Shown: positions 1 through 5,927 of the stretch, in pieces
Position numbering within the stretch: position 1 is the stretch's first letter
How the letters are laid out: the number at the start of each line of letters is the position of its first letter
Source of the DNA: UBA993 sp964436815
GTDB taxonomy: Bacteria > Bacillota > Dethiobacteria > DTU022
Assembly: GCA_964436815.1 (NCBI GenBank)
Contig: CAYTER010000084.1
Span: 1-6,028, forward strand
DNA length: 6,028 bases
Direction of reading: 5' to 3'
Made by a program: the position numbers and the translations under genes
The notes under the pieces: model-generated
Database searches by the model: none
Told to the model about the DNA's origin: nothing
What the model saw: only the letters and a program-made list of their open reading frames with translations

Positions 1-114
1 ATGAGCGACGTCAAGGAATCCTGGTTTAAGAGGCTTTCGCCCTGAATCAAGATGTATATACTGCTGGGAGCAGTATTTATTATTTATCAACTGATCAGAT
101 ACATTTTCGGGTAG
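1..114 (+). other. Possible gene remnant or C-terminal end plus tiny hydrophobic ORF upstream of thiN
   Basis: Reading from base 1, one frame gives a 14-residue polar, basic stretch (starting MSDVKESWF) that ends in TGA at 43-45. The same frame then continues open through ATG 52-54 into about 20 mostly hydrophobic residues (MYILLGAVFIIYQ...) and stops at TAG 112-114. If the TGA were a TGG Trp codon, the whole would read as a 37-residue single-span membrane miniprotein. Seen: the frame, the stops and the hydrophobicity. Not seen: an SD close to ATG 52, or what lies upstream of base 1. The first part could equally be the C-terminus of an upstream gene. No function is proposed. Confidence 0.2.
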
Positions 115-164
115 CATTTTCATCATCCCACCTTCATGCGAGGGGTGATTAATCGAGGTGCGCG

Positions 165-818
165 ATGCCGCTTAAAAGGATAATCATTATTGCCAACGGT
201 GATCTTGAAAACCCCGGTTTTTACCAGGCTCTTCTGCAACCGGATGATTATATAATTTGCGCCAACGGTGGCTCGCGTCACGCCAGGACCCTGGGGTTGA
301 CTCCCGATCTGCTGATTGGCGATCTTGATTCAGTAGACCCTTCAATCTTGCCGGGTTCCGGTGATATAAAACCGGAAGTGATCAAATACCCGGCGGAAAA
401 AGACCGTTCAGACCTGGAGCTGGCTATTGAACAGGCTATTTTACTTAAACCCCGGGAAATCATTATGATTGGAGCCCTTGGTGGAGACAGGGTTGACCAT
501 ACTCTTTTTAACCTGAGGCTGCTTCATCTGCCTCTTGCTCATCAGATACCGGCCAGGATAGTGGATCATCGCCAGGAACTGATCCTGCTGCAGGACGAAC
601 TTGAATTCGAAGGGCAACCAGGAGACAGCCTGTCCCTTTTCCCCCAATCTGCTGATGTGAAAGGGGTTACAACTGAAGGACTGAAGTACCCTTTAAAGAA
701 TAAAACCCTGCGTTTTGCTTCTTCTCTTGGGCTGAGCAATGAGCTTACCGGTAACCGTGCCCGGGTCTCTATTTCCCGGGGAATACTGTTGGTGATCAAG
801 ACCGCAAAGGATCTGTAA
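165..818 (+). CDS. thiN: Thiamine pyrophosphokinase (ThiN/YloS type)
   Basis: This cytoplasmic enzyme transfers pyrophosphate from ATP to thiamine, giving TPP and AMP. It is the final step of thiamine salvage. The 217 residues match the usual length of about 210-220. N-terminal domain motifs are ANGDL (10-14), ICANGG (31-36), then DLLIGDLDS (48-56), the acidic metal/phosphate-binding segment. EKDRSDLE (78-85) is the family's K-D-x-(S/T)-D signature, and GALGGDRVDH (103-112) corresponds to the usual GGRxDH, apparently with one extra residue (D108). The C-terminal beta-rich thiamine-binding part (about 145-217) includes VTTEGLKYPL and ends SRGILLVI. The ATG is preceded by GAGGTG at 155-160, and an in-frame stop at 150-152 limits upstream extension. 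The gene converges on the TPP-regulated importer with a 13-bp gap between stops. In B. subtilis the homologue sits downstream of rsgA-rpe, which is not visible here. Identification is very secure. Confidence 0.95.
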   Translation: MPLKRIIIIANGDLENPGFYQALLQPDDYIICANGGSRHARTLGLTPDLLIGDLDSVDPSILPGSGDIKPEVIKYPAEKDRSDLELAIEQAILLKPREIIMIGALGGDRVDHTLFNLRLLHLPLAHQIPARIVDHRQELILLQDELEFEGQPGDSLSLFPQSADVKGVTTEGLKYPLKNKTLRFASSLGLSNELTGNRARVSISRGILLVIKTAKDL

Positions 819-854
819 ACTGTATTTATCATTACGGATTGTTAAGTACAGTTT
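817..854. repeat. Inverted repeat across the convergent thiN / ABC ATPase stops
   Basis: AAACTGTA at 817-824 and TACAGTTT at 847-854 are perfect 8-bp inverted arms separated by 22 bases. They overlap the last bases of thiN and the last codons of the ATPase gene. The position suits a bidirectional transcription barrier, but the stem is AT-rich, the loop is long and no T-tract follows on either strand. It is at best a weak terminator candidate and may be chance. Confidence 0.3.
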
Positions 855-1611
855 CGCTGCTGGATCCGAGCGCCTCAATCAGTATCTTTTTATAAAGTGA
901 AAACTCCGGCCCGGCAACCATAATGCGTTCCCTCGGTCTCTTAAGCTCAATTTTCTGTTCCAGAATGATGCGTCCCGGTCTTTCGGTAATGACATAAATC
1001 CGGTCGGAAAGATAGATTGCTTCATCGATACTGTGGGTGACAAAGAGCACCGAACGCCGGTCACTTGACCAAATTTTTAATAACCAGTCCTGCAGGTTTT
1101 CCCTGGTCAGGGCATCCAGGGCAGCAAATGGTTCATCTAACAGAATTAATTTGCTTTCAACCAGGATCATTCTCATCAGGGCAGCCCGCTGGCGCATCCC
1201 TCCGGACAGCTGGTGGGGATAGTAGTCAGCGAAACCTTCCAACCCGAAATCTGGCAGCATTTTCTTAACTCTAATCAGGGCATCTTTCCTTTTTTCACCG
1301 GCAGCCAAAAGAGGCAAAACGGCATTTTCCAGCAGGGTTTTCCAGGGGAAAAGCAGATCCTGCTGCGGCATATAACTAACCAGTTGCGGATGGCCGGAAA
1401 TATCATTATTATCCAGGAGCACCCGGCCTCGGTCAGGTTTAATCAAACCGGCAGAGAGTTTTAGCATTGTGCTTTTACCCGATCCACTTGGTCCAAGCAC
1501 ACTGACAAACTCACCAGCATTCACGGCCAGGGTGATCCCATCAAGAACCGGTAAACGCTGATGACCAGAGTAGTAAGTAGAATAGATATTTTCCAGGCTG
1601 AGCCGGGTCAT
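832..1611 (-). CDS. thiZ: ABC transporter ATP-binding protein, thiamine-precursor importer (ThiZ-like)
   Basis: This is the ATPase subunit of a nitrate/sulfonate/taurine (SsuB/TauB)-type ABC importer and would work as a dimer on the cytoplasmic face of the permease. All catalytic motifs are intact in 259 residues: Walker A GPSGSGKST (40-48), Q-loop YMPQQD (80-85), signature LSGGMRQR (135-142), Walker B LILLDEP (155-161) with D-loop FAALD (162-166), and the switch histidine in VTHS (H193). The length is normal. It is the last gene of the permease-binding protein-ATPase operon, starting 30 bp after the binding-protein stop, with an AGGGA-containing region just before its ATG. The family alone cannot separate sulfonate, nitrate and pyrimidine substrates. 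The assignment to thiamine-precursor uptake rests on the upstream TPP riboswitch and the ThiY-like partner. Confidence 0.88.
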   Translation of the reverse strand: MTRLSLENIYSTYYSGHQRLPVLDGITLAVNAGEFVSVLGPSGSGKSTMLKLSAGLIKPDRGRVLLDNNDISGHPQLVSYMPQQDLLFPWKTLLENAVLPLLAAGEKRKDALIRVKKMLPDFGLEGFADYYPHQLSGGMRQRAALMRMILVESKLILLDEPFAALDALTRENLQDWLLKIWSSDRRSVLFVTHSIDEAIYLSDRIYVITERPGRIILEQKIELKRPRERIMVAGPEFSLYKKILIEALGSSSETVLNNP

Positions 1612-1641
1612 TTTCCCTGCACCACTTTCTAAATGAAATGG

Positions 1642-2637
1642 TTACTGTAAAAAATCATTGGTGAAAGCACTCTTCATATCCGGTATTTCAGCGATTAACT
1701 GATGTTCGAAAAGCCAGCGGGCATAATTGTCCCATATCTCCTGTTTTTGCAAACCCCAGGTTTCGACTTCTGCCTGGTACTGATTGGCGAGCCATAACTG
1801 ACTGGCCATGACCAGTTCCGGGTTAAGTTCTGGAACGGCTTCAATCAGAATCTTTGCAGCAACCTGCGGTTCTTCGATGGCTAACCGGTAACCCCTGGCA
1901 GTGGCGCGCATAAAACGTTCTGCCAGATCCGGGTTTGTATCTAGCAGCAGTTCACTGCTGATGATCACCGGAGTATAGTAATCAAGGACCGGGTCTAATG
2001 AGCGAAGTTCGAGAAAATTAAAATCCATACCCTTAAGCTCGGCCTCGATACCTGTCCAGCCATAAAAAATCCAGGCAAAGTCAGCCTCCCGCTCGATGGT
2101 AATTAACTGATCGACTTCGCCGGTGGTGATCATTTCAACCTGTTCAAAATCAGCCCCGTGGAGTTCCATTAATGCCCGGATAGTCGCCTCCTCAACCGGA
2201 GAGCCCCAGCCACCGTAACTTTTTCCTTCAAAATCGGCCGGGTTTTCAATGCCCTTTTCCCGTAGTGAAATAAAACCCGAACTATTATGCTGGATTACTG
2301 CTGCTATGGATACAACAGGGATTTTTGCCAGCCGGGCGAAGGTAACTTCTTCCTGGAAACTGAAACCGAATTCAGCCCGGTTAGATCCTATCATTTGTAT
2401 GACGCTGCCCGGGGCTTGAACCAGTTCAATGGCTAGGCCTTCTTCCCGGTAATAACCACGGTCAATCGCAGCGTAAATTCCGCTGAAATTGGTGTTGGGG
2501 GTCCAATCGAGCAAGACAGTTATAGTTTCCAGCTCCTCCGGCCCGGCTTTGCTGCAGCCATTAACCATCAGAACTGTAAGCAGCACCAGGACGATGGCGA
2601 TAAAGCGGTTAAGGATCTTTCGTTTTTTCTTATCCAT
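1642..2637 (-). CDS. thiY: Thiamine-precursor ABC transporter substrate-binding lipoprotein (ThiY/NMT1-THI5-like)
   Basis: This is an extracytoplasmic binding protein of the NMT1/THI5-like family, likely for a thiamine pyrimidine such as formylaminopyrimidine or HMP. The N-terminus is a lipoprotein signal: a KKKRK cluster, a hydrophobic stretch (IAIVLVLLTVLMV) and the lipobox VNGC, with the modified Cys at residue 28. The mature protein opens with VLLDWTPNTNFSGIYAA, the hallmark of the ThiY-like group, followed by DRGYYREEGL. GGWGSPVEEA further on is a ligand-cleft motif of the same group. A longer GTG start at 2646 adds three residues. I prefer ATG 2637 because AGAGGTGAT lies 5-7 nt upstream of it, while the same SD would overlap the GTG. 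That SD overlaps the end of the permease gene, so translation is probably coupled. The exact ligand is inferred, not shown. Confidence 0.9.
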   Translation of the reverse strand: MDKKKRKILNRFIAIVLVLLTVLMVNGCSKAGPEELETITVLLDWTPNTNFSGIYAAIDRGYYREEGLAIELVQAPGSVIQMIGSNRAEFGFSFQEEVTFARLAKIPVVSIAAVIQHNSSGFISLREKGIENPADFEGKSYGGWGSPVEEATIRALMELHGADFEQVEMITTGEVDQLITIEREADFAWIFYGWTGIEAELKGMDFNFLELRSLDPVLDYYTPVIISSELLLDTNPDLAERFMRATARGYRLAIEEPQVAAKILIEAVPELNPELVMASQLWLANQYQAEVETWGLQKQEIWDNYARWLFEHQLIAEIPDMKSAFTNDFLQ

Positions 2638-2649
2638 CTGGATCACCTC

Positions 2650-3423
2650 TTATAAAGAATCTTTTTCTGCCCTCTGCCAGGGCATTGCTAACCGGCCGGC
2701 AACCTCAACTGCCTTAAAAAGAAGAAGGCTTAAGGTTGCGACCAGAATAATTGCAGCAAAAAGGTCAGCTGTTCGGAAAGAGTGCATTGCCCTCAGCATG
2801 AAGATGCCGAGGCCGGCCCTGGCAGCCAGCCACTCGCCGATAATTGCACCAAGGATGCTGTAGGTGGCAGCTATTTTAAGACCGGAAAAAAAGTATGGCA
2901 GGGTAAAGGGCAGATGCACTGAGCGGATAATCAGCAGGTTGTCAGCCTGCATTGTCTTCATCAGCTCAACTGCTTCCGGGTCAACCTGATCAAAACCTTC
3001 AACGAGGTTGATGGTCAGCGGAAAGAAACAGACAAGAGCTACGATAAGGATCTTCGGCAACAGGCCGACTCCGAACCAGATTAAGATTAGTGGGGCTACA
3101 GCAAATATGGGCACTGCCTGGGAAATTACCAGCAATGGATAGATTGCTTTCTTTAGGAAAACAAAGCGGTTCATCAAAATAGCCAGCAGTGGGGCAATGA
3201 CAATCGCCAGGGACAGGCCGGGTAACACTGCCGTGAAAGTTACGCCGGTGTGGGATAAGAGCAAATTAATATTACTAAAAATTGAAGCAAAAATGACCGA
3301 AGGAGCAGGCAGGATATATTCCGGAACTTTTAAGTATAGGCAAGCCAGTTCCCAGCCGGCAACGATGATCGCGATCAGGCTCAATACAGGCAGCTTATCC
3401 TTTAGCTTTTCTCTTCCGGTCAA
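2650..3423 (-). CDS. thiX: ABC transporter permease, thiamine-precursor importer (ThiX-like, SsuC/BPD_transp_1 family)
   Basis: This is the membrane subunit of the importer, about 257 residues with roughly six hydrophobic spans: LPVLSLIAIIVAGWE near the N-terminus, LSLAIVIAPLLAILM, AVPIFAVAPLILIWFGVG, LIVALVCFFPLTI, then ILGAIIGEW and AAIILVATLSLLLF near the end. The cytoplasmic coupling (EAA-type) loop lies in the ELMKTMQADNLLIIRSVHLP to LPYFFSGLKIA region, typical of SsuC/TauC/ThiX permeases. It is the first gene after the TPP riboswitch. No ATG is available. A TTG at 3432 directly abuts AGGGAG with no spacer, whereas TTG 3423 lies 9 nt after it, so I choose 3423; the longer form would add three residues. 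The stop at 2650 is 12 bp from the next start. Substrate assignment follows from the riboswitch and the neighbouring binding protein. Confidence 0.88.
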   Translation of the reverse strand: MTGREKLKDKLPVLSLIAIIVAGWELACLYLKVPEYILPAPSVIFASIFSNINLLLSHTGVTFTAVLPGLSLAIVIAPLLAILMNRFVFLKKAIYPLLVISQAVPIFAVAPLILIWFGVGLLPKILIVALVCFFPLTINLVEGFDQVDPEAVELMKTMQADNLLIIRSVHLPFTLPYFFSGLKIAATYSILGAIIGEWLAARAGLGIFMLRAMHSFRTADLFAAIILVATLSLLLFKAVEVAGRLAMPWQRAEKDSL

Positions 3424-3462
3424 AATGTTCAACTCCCTGGTAAATTCAATTAACGTTATTAA

Positions 3463-3495
3463 TCAAAAAGATGCCGCCAACGTTGGCGGCATCTT
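3463..3495 (-). terminator. Rho-independent terminator, expression platform of the TPP riboswitch
   Basis: Bases 3468-3495 form a perfect 28-bp palindrome (AAGATGCCGCCAA and its mirror around a central CG). In RNA this gives at least an 11-bp GC-rich stem with loop AACGUU, followed on the minus strand by a run of five U. It lies between the aptamer and the permease start, with about 40 bases left to the TTG. This is the classic off-switch: TPP binding should free this hairpin and stop transcription. On the plus strand the palindrome is not followed by a T-run, so it acts only toward the importer. Confidence 0.92.
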
Positions 3496-3516
3496 GCCGG
3501 GTGCAATTCCGGTTTG

Positions 3517-3636
3517 TTGTTCCCTACGCTGGCATTACCCAGTGCCCTGCCTGATTAGCGGACAGCAACAGGTTATAAGGGTTAAAGGCTTCCACGCGCC
3601 TTACTCTCAGCCCCGCTCGGAGCTCCCCTACAGGTT
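3517..3636 (-). promoter_or_regulatory. TPP riboswitch (THI element) controlling the thiXYZ-like operon
   Basis: Read on the minus strand, the leader contains the conserved core in order. GUAGGGGAGC is the P2 5' side. P3 is AGCUCC-GAGC-GGGGCU (3609-3624), running into the invariant CUGAGA. A P3a stem AAGGC/GCCUU follows (3585-3602), then AACCCUU (P2 3' side) and ACCUG (P4 5' side, 3569-3573). CUGG-GUAAUG-CCAG is P5 (3529-3542), then GCGUAGGGA. These are the thiamine pyrimidine and pyrophosphate pockets of RF00059-type aptamers. P1 reads as weak. A 26-nt insertion (3543-3568) separates P4 from P5, where the usual form has only about two bases. A terminator follows directly, so control is most likely transcriptional and repressive. 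The identification is secure; the boundaries are approximate. Confidence 0.95.
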
Positions 3637-3650
3637 ATGATCTTTAACTA

Positions 3651-3679
3651 ATTATAGCACAGATCAGCGGCCAGGTAAC
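3651..3679 (-). promoter_or_regulatory. Promoter of the riboswitch-controlled importer operon
   Basis: On the minus strand the -10 is a perfect TATAAT (3651-3656) preceded by TGC, giving an extended TGnTATAAT. Exactly 17 nt upstream is a poor -35, GTTACC (3674-3679, 3 of 6 matches). The extended -10 would compensate for it. The predicted start is around 3643-3645, just upstream of the aptamer, which is where a riboswitch transcript should begin. Confidence 0.75.
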
Positions 3680-3712
3680 TAAATTTGTTTCAAATGCAGG
3701 GTTCATGGCGTT

Positions 3713-3740
3713 TTGAATCGAATCTTAGAAATCATATTAA
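3713..3740 (+). promoter_or_regulatory. Candidate sigma-A promoter for the DUF362 gene
   Basis: TTGAAT (3713-3718) and TATTAA (3735-3740) are separated by 16 nt. Each hexamer has four of six consensus bases. The predicted start near 3747 would leave a leader of about 33 nt before the ATG. The gene is divergent from the importer, so it needs its own promoter. This is the best candidate I see, but it is unremarkable. Confidence 0.4.
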
Positions 3741-3779
3741 CCATGAGGATATTTTTTCAAAACTGGCGGAGGTAACCGG

Positions 3780-5105
3780 ATGACCCTGAGTAAAGTTGCG
3801 CTTGTCCGTTATGAGAAACCTGTCGAATCTGTACAGCAAGCGATCAATCACTGCGGGGGATTGGATCACCTTTCATCTTCAGCCAGGGTTTTTATCAAGC
3901 CGAATATCGTCTTTTGGACCAAAGCCTGTAACTTTCCCAAGTGGGGGGTCATAACCACTTCACGCGTGATCGAAGATGTGGTGATTATGCTTAAAGAACG
4001 CGGCATTATGAATATCACGATCGGCGAAGGGATCGTGGCCGATCCCAAAGATAAAGAAACACCCGCCCATGCTTTTAAGAGCCTTGGCTATGAAACCCTC
4101 GGATCCCGTTATGGTGTTAAGTATATTAATGTGATGGAAAGGCCTTTCAGGAAAGTAGATTTAGGTGACGGGATCAGTTTGAAAATAAACACCGATATTT
4201 TGGAAAGTGATTTTCTGATTGACATACCGGTGCTGAAGTCACATAACCAGACTGTGGTCAGCCTCGGCCTGAAAAACTTAAAAGGGACTATCGACATTGC
4301 TTCCCGGAAAAAATGTCACAACGCCGATCGTGATCAGGACCTGCATTTTTATGTTTCCAAAATTGCCGATCCGATGCCGCCCGGTTTAACCCTGATTGAT
4401 GGTATCTACAGCCTGGAACGCGGCCCCGGCTTTGACGGGAGGATGCGGCGCACCAATTTGCTGATCGCTTCACCCGATCTGCTCTCCGCTGATCTGGTGG
4501 GGGCCAAAGTTCTTGGCCATGATCCGGCGTCAGTAAAACACCTGGCTCTGGCAGCGGCCAGGGCAGGAAGGCCGCTTGATCTCTCAGACATTGAAGTTGT
4601 TGGTGAAAACATTGAAGATGTTGCTTCCTATCACGAGTTTGATTTTGAATATAGCTGCAGCGGGAAGGGTGAAATGCCTGCTGCCCTTGCCAAACAGGGT
4701 CTGGAAGGGATCTATTACCGAAAGTTTGACGATACGATGTGTACCTACTGTTCTGCCTTAAATGGTTTGATTCTTACGGCAATCCGTCAGGCCTGGCAGG
4801 GTCAGGCCTGGGAAGATGTAGAGGTTTTGACCGGTAAGCTAATGGAACCATCTCCGGGCATGAAAGCCACTTTGCTTATCGGCCAGTGTATGTACCGAAA
4901 AAACAAGGATCATCCGGATATTCAGAAGATGTTTGCCGCCAAAGGATGTCCGCCTGACCCACAGGAAATTGTTCAGGCTCTGAATAAAGCCGGTATTACC
5001 GCTGATGCAGCCCTTTTCGAACAGATCGACAACCTGCCCGGGTTTTTCATGAGCCGCTATGACGGAAAACCGGAGTTTGACGAAGCTTTTTTCCGGGTGG
5101 AGTAG
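3780..5105 (+). CDS. DUF362 family protein of unknown function with C-terminal cysteine set
   Basis: The 441-residue protein has the DUF362 (COG2006) hallmarks: VFIKPNIV (37-44), a glycine/acid turn TIGEGIVADP (about 80-89), and the core IPVLKSHNQTVVSLGLKNLKG (149-169; K153, H155), followed by a TLIDGIYSLERGPG stretch. Many DUF362 proteins carry a [4Fe-4S] ferredoxin domain. This one has none, but its C-terminal region has CTYC (C321, C324), C370 (GQCMYRK) and C390 (KGCPPDP), a plausible set for a metal or Fe-S site; other cysteines are C25, C50, C179 and C293. No signal peptide or membrane span is visible, so it is probably cytoplasmic. The start is firm: GGAGGT at 3768-3773, 6 nt before ATG. 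It diverges from the thiamine importer, but nothing in the sequence ties it to thiamine. The family is confident; the biochemical role is unknown. Confidence 0.85.
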   Translation: MTLSKVALVRYEKPVESVQQAINHCGGLDHLSSSARVFIKPNIVFWTKACNFPKWGVITTSRVIEDVVIMLKERGIMNITIGEGIVADPKDKETPAHAFKSLGYETLGSRYGVKYINVMERPFRKVDLGDGISLKINTDILESDFLIDIPVLKSHNQTVVSLGLKNLKGTIDIASRKKCHNADRDQDLHFYVSKIADPMPPGLTLIDGIYSLERGPGFDGRMRRTNLLIASPDLLSADLVGAKVLGHDPASVKHLALAAARAGRPLDLSDIEVVGENIEDVASYHEFDFEYSCSGKGEMPAALAKQGLEGIYYRKFDDTMCTYCSALNGLILTAIRQAWQGQAWEDVEVLTGKLMEPSPGMKATLLIGQCMYRKNKDHPDIQKMFAAKGCPPDPQEIVQALNKAGITADAALFEQIDNLPGFFMSRYDGKPEFDEAFFRVE

Positions 5106-5109
5106 ATTG

Positions 5110-5167
5110 CTTTAAACTTTCACCCCCTTACCAACCCCCCATCCTTTTGGGGGAGAAGGGATTAAAG
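5110..5167. repeat. Imperfect palindrome (hairpin) between the DUF362 and GDPD genes; possible dispersed intergenic repeat or terminator
   Basis: Three nested pairs of arms are visible: CTTTAA 5110-5115 with TTAAAG 5162-5167, CCCTT 5125-5129 with AAGGG 5156-5160, and CCCCC 5136-5140 with GGGGG 5149-5153 around loop ATCCTTTT. The C-rich arm and G-rich arm resemble the CCCC-rich palindromic repeats scattered between genes in many bacterial genomes. The position after the DUF362 stop would suit a terminator, but no T-run follows the stem on the plus strand. Copy number cannot be judged from one window. Confidence 0.5.
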
Positions 5168-5189
5168 AAAATAAGGAGGTGTCCACTAA

Positions 5190-5927
5190 TTGGATAAAAC
5201 TCTGAACCTGGCCCATCGCGGCGCCAGTTCACTGGCTCCGGAGAACACGATGGCCTCATTTCGCAAGGCGGTAGAAGTCGGCGCTGATGGGCTGGAATTT
5301 GATGTACAACTGAGCAAAGACGGAATTGCCGTGGTTATTCATGACGAAAAACTGGATCGTACCACCAGCGGCAGTGGCCTGGTGAAAGACTACACCTTAG
5401 ATGAGCTGCGTAACTTAGATGCCGGTAGCTGGTTTAAGGGCGATTACACCGGGGAGCCAATTCCGACTCTCGATGAATTGCTTGACGAATTTGCCGGAAC
5501 CAATCTGGTTTTTAATATTGAGTTAAAAAGCGGTATTGTGCTTTACCCCGGCCTGGAAGAAAAGGTTATCAAGGCGGTGACCAGCAGGAAACTGGAGGAG
5601 CAGGTTATTATTTCGTCTTTTAACCACTACAGCCTGGTAACCTGCCGTGAACTAAATAGTGATCTGCGTACCGGGATGCTCTATGTGGCCGGCCTTTATG
5701 AACCATGGAACTATGCCAGGCAGCTGGGCTGTTATTCGGTTCACCCTCTTTTTTACCATTTACAGCATCCCGAGCTGGTTATGGGGTTTAGGGAACATAA
5801 CCTGCCTATTTATGCCTGGACAGTTAATGAGACTGCCTACATGGAGTTGATGGTGGCCGGCGGTATTGATGCAATAATCACTGATCGCCCGCAAGATTTG
5901 AAAATAATTTTAGACGGAGGTAAATAA
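5190..5927 (+). CDS. Glycerophosphodiester phosphodiesterase (cytoplasmic, UgpQ-like)
   Basis: This enzyme hydrolyses glycerophosphodiesters to sn-glycerol 3-phosphate and an alcohol using a divalent metal, in a TIM-barrel (PI-PLC-like) fold. The 245 residues match a single-domain GDPD. Catalytic motifs are complete: AHRG (H9, R10), PENT (17-20), GLEFDVQLSKDG (E36, D38), VIHDE (H51) and NIELK (109-113; E111). A C-terminal YAWTVN and the closing GIDAIITDRPQ are typical. There is no signal peptide, so it acts inside the cell, unlike secreted GlpQ. The start is TTG, well supported by AAGGAGGTG at 5173-5181 with 8-nt spacing. Its stop is immediately followed by the transporter ATG, suggesting co-transcription and a substrate brought in by that transporter. 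Family certain; natural substrate unknown. Confidence 0.93.
   Translation: MDKTLNLAHRGASSLAPENTMASFRKAVEVGADGLEFDVQLSKDGIAVVIHDEKLDRTTSGSGLVKDYTLDELRNLDAGSWFKGDYTGEPIPTLDELLDEFAGTNLVFNIELKSGIVLYPGLEEKVIKAVTSRKLEEQVIISSFNHYSLVTCRELNSDLRTGMLYVAGLYEPWNYARQLGCYSVHPLFYHLQHPELVMGFREHNLPIYAWTVNETAYMELMVAGGIDAIITDRPQDLKIILDGGK

Noticed and set aside
43..45. UGA as selenocysteine or a reassigned codon
   Set aside because: No SECIS-like hairpin was recognised next to it, the downstream peptide has no redox motif, and the other genes read normally with TGG as Trp.
1642..2646. Iron-binding CCCGC motif of THI5 pyrimidine synthases in the NMT1-like protein
   Set aside because: No such cysteine cluster is present. 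The only N-terminal Cys is in the lipobox, so this is a transport binding protein, not an HMP synthase.
2489..2863. 124-codon open frame on the plus strand
   Set aside because: It lies opposite the junction of the binding-protein and permease genes, both of which are strongly supported by family motifs. The translation has no domain character.
3197..3640. 147-codon open frame on the plus strand
   Set aside because: It runs antisense through the permease start, terminator and riboswitch. Its length comes from these structured sequences, and no SD or recognisable domain supports it.
3683..3695. ATTTG-TTT-CAAAT dyad as a defined operator
   Set aside because: Five-bp arms in AT-rich DNA are expected by chance. 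It is kept only as a minor point in the divergent-promoter finding and not listed as a feature.
3743..3775. Ten-codon ORF (MRIFFQNWRR) ending inside the leader of the DUF362 gene
   Set aside because: It could be imagined as a leader peptide, but it has no SD and contains no run of regulatory codons. Its end overlapping the DUF362 SD is not enough.
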